Under the pieces are notes generated by a model. The model was not told where the DNA came from. It was given only the letters and a program-made list of their open reading frames with translations, and did not search any database. Positions 19,516 through 28,756 of a DNA stretch of 64,000 bases are shown piece by piece. The position numbers and the translations under genes were made by a program. Every line of letters begins with the position of its first letter. Positions within the stretch are counted from its first letter, which is position 1. Origin of the DNA: Apium graveolens (lineage: Eukaryota; Streptophyta; Magnoliopsida; Apiales; Apiaceae); NCBI RefSeq assembly GCF_009905375.1, contig NW_027418177.1, positions 1-64,000 of the forward strand. The letters run 5' to 3'.

Positions 19516-21766
19516 TCAAGCGTCCGGAGCACTGGGAGGAATGAAACTGGGACAAGGGCCGTCAAATGGCTCCGGTTCCCCCAATCCAAGCTCAATGTCT
19601 TCCTTAGCCTTGATAAACTCGGAGACGAAGCTATCCCAATCGGCCTCCGGATTAGTCTTGATATGTCGCTCAGCAACCAGCCAGCAGCGAGCTATCTCTG
19701 GAGCACCAGCATTGGCAAGGGCCCTATCGTACTCCTCAGATCTTTTAAACACATCGATAACCTCAGCCTCCGGGCGAACAGCAGACATTTGCCTCCGGAG
19801 CTCTGCCAATTCGGATTTTAAATCAGAAACCTCCCTCTCCGCGTTATCAGCCCGGATAGTCACTTCATTCAGATTCTTGTTCAACCCGGACAAAGAGTTA
19901 TCCTTCTCAATGATTTGGTCCCGGAGCCGACTAATCTCAGCATCCTTTTCAGCAACAGAGCTCCGGAAACCCTTAATCTCATTATAAGCAAGAGAGGCGG
20001 ATCCGGCCATATATCCGCCAAGCTACAAAATACATATAAACTTAGAAAAATATTCTAAGTCAAAATAACACAGTAAACAAGAAGCAAGAAATGAAAGAAA
20101 ATACCTGACCCCAGAGCCGGGAACACTCCTTCATAGTGGCATCAAATCCGGACTCATTCATCTTACTCCACTGAGCTTGACTCGGAATCCCAGCCATGAA
20201 GCGAGCCACCTTCTCCTCCAGCGCCGGACCGTCTTTATCCGGACTATCAACATCAACTGCTTTCCCTTTGCCAGCCCCGGACCCAGATCCAGCTTCATAA
20301 TTTTCAGCCCTAGGAGGTTTCGACCCAACAGTCCGGAGCCTCTTCCTCCTCCGCCCAGAATCAGCACCCGGAACCTCCCCGATAGGACCCAGATCCTCAA
20401 GATTGTCAAACTCATTACCCATATCCAACTCAACATTATGCTCCGGAGTGGATTGGTTCACATGAACTTCAACCTCCGGATTTGGAACGGCATTGCTCTG
20501 TGACCCCTCCTCGGCCGAGGCGTTCGATCCGGATCCACCAACAGCATTCTTTTTTGGCAACTTGAAAGCCTTGCCCAAACCCTTCAGAGCATCACTATAA
20601 GCGGAGGACGACATGTCCGGATTATAATGTGGTAAACCTGCAAGAAGCAAACAAAAAACACAAGTCAAAAACAAGAAGCAGCAACAAATGGGAACAGATA
20701 AGAAACATCTAAAAGGTCCGGACAAGAAATAAAACTACTTACAGCCCAGCCTATGCAAAGTTCTATGATTCATAAAGGTGTCTCGGGTCATCTGGAAACC
20801 CAGACATTCACAAAATGCAAAAATTAACCGGAGAGCTTCACCCCGGAGCACATCCCTGCGGAAGCGAGTCCGGACTCCTTCCGAAGCTATATGGGGTAGA
20901 TAGTGCAAGTCCAAACCCCGGAGCATGATCAACTCACCATTCCAAAACTTCAGCGAAGACTGCTGAATAACGGGCCTATAAGAACCACCATATCCACACT
21001 CCGGAGCCCGGAACCGAAGCTCATATAACGGGAACTGGCTAGACCGGACTAAATGAAAAATGTGATGCCACAGCTTGAAAGTGGGCTGAACTTTAAACTG
21101 ATTGCAGGTGGCAATGAACCAAGTCATCCACTTTATTCCATTAGGCGTTATCTGCATTGGAGAGATCTTGTACACATATTTGCACAAATGTTTTAGAAAC
21201 AAATGCCAGTGTGGATTCCATCCAGACCGGAGATGCTCCAACCATACGGGAACGAAGCCATCAGCCGGCCTATGATGAGCCCTCTCGTCCGGAGTCGGCC
21301 ACCTCCACTCAATCCGGCGATCCAACTGAAAAGCAGCCCGGACCGCCGAATCCTGGGCTTCATTATCTAGCCCAGAATACTCATCCTTCAACTCATAGTG
21401 CTCCTTAGCCACTATGCTGTTCGCAAACTTCCTGTCAAAAGCTTCCCTATCATAAGACCCTGGGCCAGCATTCTCCTGCCTAGCATATCCGGACCTAATG
21501 CTCCTAAAATAAAAACTGTTTTCTATCTCCTCGCTCTTAGTAACAAAATAACCAAGATTCTCCACCCACAGCCCCTCTGGACTACAAGGTACCTTTCTTG
21601 AAGATATTTTAGCAACCGTAAGCTTCGTTATTGCCTCAGAATCCGAAGTCGAAGCCCTCTTCCCCATCCCAACCCGTTCAGAATCAGCAGAAGACACAGA
21701 ATCTGAACTAGATGGCCCCGGATAACAAGTTATGAACGCCTTGGCGAGAGCTTTAGTCCGGACCAT
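19516..21766 (-). CDS. Antisense three-exon gene in the Ty3 element; 687-residue gypsy-type transposon-domain protein
   Basis: Minus-strand exons at 21766-20743, 20637-20105 and 20022-19516 total 2064 nt, exactly 688 codons with the stop. Intron 1 (20742-20638, 105 nt) has CT|GTAAGT and TTCTTGCAG|G in phase 1. Intron 2 (20104-20023, 82 nt) has CAG|GTATTT and TTTTGTAG|C in phase 0. Exon 1 carries a Trp/His-rich core (about residues 150-245, including WLEHLRSGWNPHWHLF and WFIATCNQF) that resembles the plant 'putative gypsy-type transposon' domain. Exon 2 is acidic and Ser/Gly-rich with a basic run G-R-R-R-K-R-L-R (436-443), a likely nuclear signal. Exon 3 has a heptad coiled coil (about 535-600). 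The function is unknown in this family. No catalytic motif was seen, and a regulatory or structural nuclear role is inference. The frame has no stop. Confidence 0.85.
20023..20104 (-). other. Antisense gene intron 2 (82 nt)
   Basis: It has CAG|GTATTT at the donor and TATTTTGTAG|C at the acceptor and keeps phase 0. It includes ACTTAGAAAAATATTCTAAG, an inverted repeat that resembles the palindromic part of the 77-bp array unit. Confidence 0.8.
20638..20742 (-). other. Antisense gene intron 1 (105 nt)
   Basis: It has donor GGGCT|GTAAGT and acceptor TTGCTTCTTGCAG|GTTTACC. Splicing splits a Cys codon (residue 342). It contains one GTCCGGAC palindrome at 20716-20723. Confidence 0.85.
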
Positions 21767-21770
21767 AAAC

Positions 21771-22217
21771 CTAAAACAAGTTACAAAGGTTAGTCTAAAA
21801 CTCCTACAGTTTATTATCTTTGAAGCTACATGGTCCGGACTACCCTACGATTCAATTTTATTACAAGTCAAAACCTTACAATCTGGAGACCCCCGAATCC
21901 AAACAAACAACCCTAGCCTGTTACTCCGAACTTAGATATCAAAACAACACAAAAACAACAACCAATTACGACCTCCAAAACCTACCCTATAAGTCCGGAC
22001 TAGTTATCCGAGTCCGGACCCCAACATAAAACCCTAATTCCAGAAACACTATCAAAACAAAATCAAAAACCAAAACATAGACAAAAATACACATATATAC
22101 ACATACATACAAAAACATCCAACAAAAACAAACACAATAGCACAAATAAAGAATACAACACACCAGCAAATTGAAAGAATGGAACAAAAAACAGAAAAGC
22201 AAGGGAAAAAAGCTTAC
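21771..22217 (-). other. Possible 5' UTR intron of the antisense gene
   Basis: On the minus strand CTTT|GTAAGC (donor at 22217) and TTGTTTTAG|GTTT (acceptor at 21771) would remove 447 nt and leave the ATG four bases into the next exon. The minus strand is T-rich before the acceptor. This is based on splice motifs only. Confidence 0.5.
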
Positions 22218-22383
22218 AAAGTAGAGATAACGGAGAAGTTGAGGACGGCCAAGCAAACAGCAATAGAACCTGGAGCTTCTCCGAGAACCACCGCCGGAAA
22301 AAGAAACGGAGGAAAAAGAAAGGAAAGCAAGAGAAACAGAAAAGATAAAGAAGATAAAAAAACAAGAAAGAGGGGAAGGACCG

Positions 22384-22428
22384 CCTTTTATAGCCGTGGT
22401 AAAAAACCTAATCGCCACGCCACGTGGC
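22384..22428 (-). promoter_or_regulatory. Antisense promoter: TATA box and G-box
   Basis: On the minus strand CTATAAAAGG (22393-22384) forms a strong plant TATA box. About 28 bp upstream is the palindromic GCCACGTGG (22428-22420). Downstream the minus strand is pyrimidine-rich (about 22380-22300), typical of plant start regions. The predicted transcript starts near 22355 and runs leftward into the 687-residue reading frame. Confidence 0.6.
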
Positions 22429-22429
22429 A

Positions 22430-22575
22430 CAATCCCAACCACTCATCCCTCACAGTATTTAATGCTTATCATAATTACGGCACTTCTCTCCATCTATAAC
22501 AGCTGTAATAATTCAAATAATTGGGGGGAAATTCCCCAAAACCGTTTCAACTTCCAAGTCCGGACTACATAAATC
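22430..22575. other. Spacer between antisense promoter and second array
   Basis: No gene was seen. It contains one GTCCGGAC palindrome at 22558-22565. Confidence 0.5.
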
Positions 22576-23395
22576 AGCGAACTCCGGACTGGGGGGCAAG
22601 AAAAACTCAAATCCTGCTAAAGACAACAACCTGAGTCCTGATTCGCTGAACTCAACGAACTCCGGACTGGGGGCAAGAAAAGCTCAACTCCTGCTAAAGA
22701 CAACAACCTCAGTCCTGATTCGCTGAACTCAACGAACTCCGGACTGGGGGGCAAGAAAAACTCAAATCCTGCTAAAGACAACAACCTGAGTCCTGATTCG
22801 CTAAACTCAACGAACTCCGGACTGGGGGGCAAAAAAAGCTCAACTCCTGCTAAAAGACAACAACCTGAGTCCTGATTCGCTGAACTCAACGAACTCCGGA
22901 CTGGGGGGCAAGAAAAGCTCAACTCCTGCTAAAGACAACAACCTCAGTCCTGATTCGCTGAACTCAACGAACTCCGGACTGGGGGCAAGAAAAGCTCAAC
23001 TCCTGCTAAAGACAACAACCTTAGTCCTGATTCGCTGAACTCAACGAACTCCGGACTGGGAGGCAAGAAAAGCTCAACTCCTGCTAAAGCCAACAACCTT
23101 AGTCCTGATTCGCTGAACTCAACGAACTCCGGACTGGGGGGCAAGAAAAGCTCAACTCCTGCTAAAGACAACCACCTTAGTCCGGATTCGCTGAACTCAA
23201 CGAACTCCGGACTGGGGGCAAGAAAAGCTCAACTCCTGCTAAAGCCAACAACCTTAGTCCTGATTCGCTGAACTCAACGAACTCCGGACTGGGGGGCAAG
23301 AAAAGCTCAACTCCTGCTAAAGACAACCACCTTAGTCCGGATTCGCTGAACTCAACGAACTCCGGACTGGGGGCAAGAAAAGCTCAAGCTCTTTT
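22576..23395 (+). repeat. 77-78-bp tandem array, 11 units, near the 3' LTR
   Basis: The word CTCCGGACTG recurs at 22582, 22660, 22737, 22815, 22894, 22972, 23049, 23127, 23205, 23282 and 23360. The period is 77-79 bp. The unit sequence differs from the array at 18597 apart from a TCCGGAC core and the period. Short frames across it (up to about 100 aa on the minus strand) only reflect the repeat and are not genes. Confidence 0.95.
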
Positions 23396-23465
23396 AACAA
23401 AACAATCAAAAACTCATGTTCTACAAACATACTCAAATTCACTCCCCCATCCAGAAAATCTGCAT

Positions 23466-23479
23466 AAGGGAGTGGGGGG
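23466..23479 (+). other. Polypurine tract
   Basis: AAGGGAGTGGGGGG is followed by CACA and then the 3' LTR start TGATAG at 23484. It primes plus-strand DNA synthesis in LTR retrotransposons. Confidence 0.85.
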
Positions 23480-23483
23480 CACA

Positions 23484-24201
23484 TGATAGTCCATATGGCT
23501 CCTGGGAGAACTACTCCTAGGCCTTCAGCTCCATACAGCTCCTGGGAGGACTACTCCTAAGCTCCTAACTCCATACAGCTCCTGGGAGGACTACTCCTAA
23601 GCTCCTAACTCCATGCAGCTCCGGGAATGCCTACTCCTAGGCTCATAACTCTACGCAGCTCCTAGAAGGGGTAGTCCCGCACACTACCACTCCTGGCCAG
23701 CTTAGTCCCGTAAGCGGAACCTTGATAAACCCCAACACGTGAGACGTTGGCCCAAGCACGTGACGGGGACAACTGTCACACATCAATCATGGGAATAATC
23801 AGGGCACGTGTCAGAGGATCCTCGAAACATTCCTCGACCAGTCCCACGCTGACGCGTGTAAAGCATCCACTCCCGCCAGGTGCCCTCCGCTCCCAGAACC
23901 AACGGCTACGATTCGAAGGTACCAACCCCAAAACCCTACTCTTGAGCTATAAATAGCCCAAGAAGGTGAGGTTTTGGGGTTAATCACTCTCTCACACTCA
24001 TATACACACACAGCAACCTTACATTCATATTCATCTTCATCTTCCCAAAAAGCTAGTTCTTACTCTCACGCCGGAGGCGCCGCGGGACTCCAACCCCCCT
24101 TCCGGTGTTGTTTTGTAGGAACCCAACCACAGCTACACCTCTACAGCGGCGAAAGATCCAGGACGGCGTCGAAGGAGCAGCCCCGCCACCAGGAGTTATC
24201 A
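23484..24201 (+). repeat. Ty3 element 3' LTR
   Basis: It is identical in length to the 5' LTR (718 bp), with four substitutions seen by eye. It is followed by ACTAA, the target duplication. It carries the same 40-bp repeats (23495-23678), G-boxes and TATA box (23948-23955). Confidence 0.95.
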
Positions 24202-24344
24202 ACTAATATATATTAGATTGTATGCATTCAGTTTGATAACAAGGAATGAGAAGCAGCTTTATTTTCTTCTCCATACACAATAACCATGTGCTAAACACTG
24301 CACTTTGCATCTAAAGCACAAGCCCATCACAATTTTTTTCTACA
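24202..24344 (+). repeat. Copia left LTR, 3' part
   Basis: It resumes at ACTAATATATATTAG, homologous to 25620-25761 of the right LTR, and ends TTCTACA before the primer site. Confidence 0.85.
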
Positions 24345-24377
24345 CTTGGTATAAGAGCATAATGGTTAGGTTCCTGT

Positions 24378-25205
24378 ATGCCTAAATATCAACCCAAGAA
24401 CACAAATAAAATCATGGAAACATCCAAAGCAAAAGAATGTTTTGTGGGCTTAAGCTATCCAATGTTAACGAGAAACAATTATACGACATGGTCCCTAAAG
24501 ACAAAAGTTTTCATGAAGTTGCAAGGAGTTTGGTGTGCAATCGAGCAGAAGGATCCTAAGGGGGCCGTGGATGAGAAAACGGTGCAAGTGGCACTTGCAT
24601 CAATATATCAAGGTGTGCCCGAAGATGTGTTGCTGTCCTTTGCTGAAAAAGAAACAGCTAAGGAAGCATGGGAAGCGATCAAGATGATGTGTATGGGTGT
24701 GGAAAGAGTAAAAGAAGCAAAAGTACAGACATTAAAAGGCGAGTTATAGTCCTTAATCATGAAGGAAACGGATAAAATCGAAGAATTTTGTATGAAGTTG
24801 AGTGGGATTGTGACTAAATCCGGTCCTTGGCGAAACAATGGAAGAATCGAGTTTTATGAGAAAAATTCTACGTGCAGTTCCGGATAAGTTTCTTCAAATA
24901 GCTTCAAACATGGAGCAATTTGGAGACGTTAAGGGGATGACAATTGAAGAGGTAGTTGGTCATCTCAAAGCTTACAAGAAAAGGATGAAGGGAAGGTCTG
25001 AGAGCGTAGATGGACAACTTCTTCTGACATCTCAGAATCAAAGACCTAGAGGTGGTTCTTTCCGTGACAAGAGTAGGATAAAGTGTTACAACTGTAATAC
25101 TATGCGACACTAGGCTACGGAATGTGATAAACCGCGACGGGAAAGAGAGAAGAGACACGAAGTGAACCTCACAAAGATCGAGGATGATGAGCCAACATTA
25201 TTATA
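24378..25205 (+). pseudogene. Copia gag pseudogene (gag-only element)
   Basis: It begins MPKYQPKNTNK and contains the copia gag block SYPMLTRNNYTTWSLKTKVF, then EAWEAIK, KILRAVPDKFLQIA and a zinc knuckle C-Y-N-C-N-T-M-R-H. A TAG at 24747 interrupts the frame, an indel near 24820 shifts it, and another TAG (25111) sits inside the zinc knuckle before its final Cys. It ends near EDDEPTLL. The normal downstream protease is absent. Confidence 0.8.
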
Positions 25206-25411
25206 GACAGAAGATTAATGCCAGACGGGCAAAATAAAAGGTGCTAGACGGGTAAATAGAAGTGCCAGATGGGAAGGATATTTTTAAAGCAAAAATGGCT
25301 AAGTTTAAGTGCCATATGGACAAAGAAGTTGAAAGCCAAACGGGTTAGGATGAATGCCTGACGGGCTAATCCAAATGAGTTCATGATAAAATTTAAGATT
25401 AAGGGGGTGAT
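25206..25411 (+). other. Copia 3' region with degenerate GCCAGACGGG repeats
   Basis: Variants of GCCAGACGGG (GCTAGACGGG, GCCAGATGGG, GCCAAACGGG, GCCTGACGGG) occur about every 20-60 bp between 25219 and 25370, then a purine tract precedes the LTR. No gene was seen. Confidence 0.6.
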
Positions 25412-25761
25412 TGTTGGAATAATCTTAAATTTAGTTATTAATTTGTGTTTTATTAGTTTTGAATAAATTGTATAGGCCTTAGTGAAGGTTGTGTTGGTTA
25501 GCACACAGTAACTGTAGACCAGGTCATAGTTCAGTTTCAGCATTATCACGGACGTTGAAGTAGTGGAGTCATGCTAGGAAGTTCAGTTGCTATTTTTTAG
25601 ATATCACGTTATATGTCTAGACTAGTATATATTAGATTATATGCATTCAGTTTGATAAAAAGGAATGAGAAGCAACTTTATTTTCTTCTCCATACGCAGC
25701 CATGTGCTAAACACTGCACTTTGTATCTAAAGCACAAGCCCATCACAATTTTTATTCTACA
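25412..25761 (+). repeat. Copia right LTR (350 bp), uninterrupted
   Basis: It spans TGTTGGAATAATC to TTCTACA. At about 25619 it reads CTAGACTAGTATATAT, the empty equivalent of the Ty3 insertion site in the left LTR. It is followed by TGGCTGTCTTACTGG, the interrupted unit sequence. Confidence 0.85.
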
Positions 25762-25944
25762 TGGCTGTCTTACTGGTATGGAGATGATTCTTAAGGATGT
25801 TAGTTACTTGGTACAACTTGGAAGTGGGGTTGCTGCACCTTCTACATACTTGGAGAACAACATGCCCATGATTCCATCCTCTGAATTACCCATTAGTGAT
25901 TGCACCAACTATTTCTAAATCATTTTATGCTAAATACTATGATA
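25762..25944. other. Unit fragment after the copia element
   Basis: It continues the sequence interrupted at 11265 (compare 41833 onward). It then joins abruptly, near ACTATG|ATATCTTATACC, to the equivalent of 3880. Confidence 0.55.
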
Positions 25945-27060
25945 TCTTATACCTCTAAAAAATTAATTTGATTAAATGTTGTTATGGTAATATTAATTTG
26001 TGCATGACAATTAATTTTCTAATAATTGTGAGAGTTTTTTAGAGTTGAATCTATTATAATAGTACTTCTATTATTGTTAGTTAGGGTTGTAGTAGTACAT
26101 ATATTATTGTTACTTTAGGTGAGTAGGCAATTTATATATAATTTCACTAAATAAAATTTAAAACTCTCGAGAAAATGTCATTTTCAAGTTAAGTTTTTTA
26201 TACAATGCTTACCACTTAATTTATAGAAATTCATTTTATTTACAATATAAAATAAATTATAGTATTGCTTGTTTACCTATGCTTGTAAATCAATACCCAA
26301 TTAGTTTATATAATACATGGAGTAGACTTTGTTAAATTATATTTCTATAAAAAGAAAAAAATTTAAATTTGTAATAAGAAATTAATACTAAGAAAAAAAA
26401 ACAATTTAAACTATATTGGGCCAATTGAAACAATTATATACAATTTTGCCTGCAAAATAAAGGATATAAAAAGGTACGTAAAACCCTAATATAGGTACAA
26501 GGGGGCCATGAAATAGTGTTTTGGAGTTATTTGTATTCTCTATGAAAAAGTGTTTTGGAGTAAGGTTAAACACATCTTTAAATGAATTAGTGGATGACTA
26601 ATCAAATGAACTGGTGGGGGACTAAGCGAATAAGGTTCAGAGGTTATCATGAATTGATGTTGTTTAACAAGATTAAAGTAATAATTTATATTTCCCCGTT
26701 TCTTCATTTTCCTTTCATATGTGTTTTTTGCAAAAACTTTTGGTAAATATCAAATACTATAATAATATCTCATTTTCCTTTTATATATGTAAGTAAATTT
26801 ACCGACCTTGATGTCAAGAATTATCCGTTCAATATTATATGTCAAAGTTAGAAAAAAATTCACATACATTTGTATTAATATTTTTGTTCCTCATAAATAA
26901 TCAAATACATGATATATTAAAAAATGAAAATTTTAAAAAAAGAAGCCCACACATTATTTATATTTTATGTTCATATTTGTTGAATTATACTATTCAATTT
27001 ATTTTATGTTTGTGTGTGACCTTACTTTAGAGAATTTGCACAAGAATTATATTTTTCTTA
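25945..27060. other. AT-rich upstream segment, copy of 3881-5044
   Basis: It is diverged but colinear with 3881-5044, with site II and telo-box motifs around 26417-26486. No gene was seen. Confidence 0.5.
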
Positions 27061-28215
27061 CTACTTGCAACAAGTTCCAAAAACAATGAAGAAAATGCTA
27101 AAAGTCCCTTCCCTTTCTCCTCTTCATCAATATACCATGTAAGGTTTCTTTGTTATTTTTTAACTTTTACCATGCCAATATATATCATATATATAAATGC
27201 ACATAGTACAAGTGGATCTATGTGGGGTATGTTTTTTATTTTTCTAATGTATATATGACAAACCACTCGAAATTACTTTATGTTACCTAATAACACACGA
27301 AATTTACTTATATATGGCGTTTCCCATCTCACAAAGCCCGGTCACTTTTTAACTTAATTTCACAAGACAAATGATTGAAAATGAGATTTCTTACTTGATA
27401 GAGATGTAGGGTTTTTGTGAAAATTTTTTAGTGGTGTAAGAACTTATATTTTCAATACATGAATAGGTAGGGTCACCATTTTCAGCCTCACTAGAACCCA
27501 TTCCTCATGTAACTACTATAGATCGGTAACAATTCGAAAAGTATAGAGTTATAAGTTTTTCTCAAATCGAGTAGTAATATTGTAGGCGGTGTCATTGGTG
27601 GTGGTAATTTTACTAGTCCAATTGGTGGTACTAGAAGTCGTAATCTTAGGAGTGGAATTGGTGGTGGGATTATTGGTGGTAAAGTTTATGCTACCTTACG
27701 GAGTATCATTGGTGATAACTTTAATAATGGCATCATTGGTGGTATCGTTGCATTGGTAGTAGCATGACTAGCACCTTTAGTGGTTACATTGGTGGTACCT
27801 GAAACGATAATATTAGTAGTGGATTTGGTGGCATTGATGGTTACGTTGCTCCTGGTGCTCTTATTAGTGTAATTGGTGACATTGGAAGCGGTAATCTTTG
27901 TTAGAGAATTGGTAGTGATTTTATATGTATTGGTGGTGAAGTTTATTCTAGCTTAAGCAATTCCATTTATAGCCACTTTAATTATGGTATTACAGGTGGT
28001 AGCATTGATGTTATATTGGTTAATCTTAGTGGTGGTATTGGTGGTAGCATAGCTTGCATCTTTAGTGGTGGTATTGGTGGTAGAATGGCTAGTTGGCATA
28101 GTGGTATCATTGCTCAAATATTGATTAGTCTTAGTAGCAGAAATTGTGGTAGCAATGTTAGTAGCTTTAGTGGTAGCATTGGGTGTATATTAGGTAATAT
28201 TAGTAGTTGATTTAG
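27061..28215 (+). pseudogene. Glycine-rich protein relic, copy 2
   Basis: It carries the exon 1-like piece (about 27061-27140), the intron-like gap and a glycine-rich block from about 27570. It is broken by several frameshifts and stops. The longest surviving frame is near 28016-28210 (SGGIGG repeats). It is more diverged than the copies at 5555 and 61133. Confidence 0.45.
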
Positions 28216-28231
28216 TTTCGGAAATGGTGGT

Positions 28232-28756
28232 TCTGACACCCTCTCAACCCGGGTCAGAAGTTTGGGGTTCACAACACACACAATATATAAATTTGTATAT
28301 GAAATATTATATGCAATAACCCTTATTTACGCAACCACGGATCGCAACAGGTTAAATAAGAAAACAAGCCAAAACCTTAACTTTTATTACGTCATACCAA
28401 ATCCCAACTAGTTTAACTTACAGCTAAAAATGAAATCATGCTTACAAACCTGCATAACCCAAACTACAACTTAAAGCTCCTGCTAGCTCGATCCAACTTA
28501 ACCTGGAATCTTAGCTCGCATACTGGACCGGGGATCCTCGTTACGAACAATTTCATTTTTAACTGTAGAATGACATAAACAGATTCGCAAGGGTGAGCTA
28601 ACTAGCTCAACAAGTTAAACTAACAATAACCGAGGGTAAACAATGATCAACTGAAATGATTCATAGAAATCAAGTTTCTAGTTAAGCAATTTTGTAATTG
28701 GATATTCACTTTTAAGTTTAAATTGTATATTCATAGAAATATTTATAAATTTTCAA
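28232..28756 (-). mobile_element. Solo-LTR-like element, truncated copy
   Basis: It starts TCTGACACCC (compare TGTGACACCC at 6307) and follows the glycine-rich block as elsewhere, but breaks off near 28756, where a different unit segment begins. Confidence 0.5.

Larger units (their letters stand above)
11481..24201 (+). mobile_element. Young Ty3 retrotransposon, Tat lineage (Retand-like), 12.7 kb
   Basis: Two 718-bp LTRs (11481-12198 and 23484-24201) begin TGATA and end TATCA. The flanking sequence ACTAA is present on both sides as a 5-bp target duplication. The order is LTR, PBS, gag, protease, RT, RNase H, a second RNase H, integrase, tandem array, antisense gene, tandem array, PPT, LTR. 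Protease-RT-RNase H-integrase order is established for Ty3 elements. The extra archaeal-type RNase H domain and the antisense reading frame 3' of pol point to the Tat lineage. By eye the LTRs differ at four of 718 positions, so insertion was recent. Confidence 0.95.
11266..25761 (+). mobile_element. Decayed gag-only Ty1/copia element, split by the nested Ty3 element
   Basis: The left LTR (11266-11480 plus 24202-24344) and right LTR (25412-25761, 350 bp) flank about 1.07 kb of internal sequence. A copia primer site (TGGTATAAGAGC, 24347-24358) follows the left LTR, and a purine tract (AAGATTAAGGGGGTGA) precedes the right LTR. The flanks AGGCT and TGGCT are compatible with a decayed 5-bp target duplication, and the uninterrupted paralogue near 41828 supports the boundaries. 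Only gag is present. There is no protease, integrase or RT, so the element is non-autonomous, with stops besides. Confidence 0.8.

Noticed and set aside
19541..19987. 148-aa plus-strand frame opposite exon 3
   Set aside because: It is the shadow of the antisense coiled-coil exon. It has no splice or domain support.
22617..23171. Two minus-strand frames of 101 and 75 aa with Pro/Ser/Leu repeats
   Set aside because: They are created by the 77-78-bp tandem array, and frame changes occur wherever a unit length differs.
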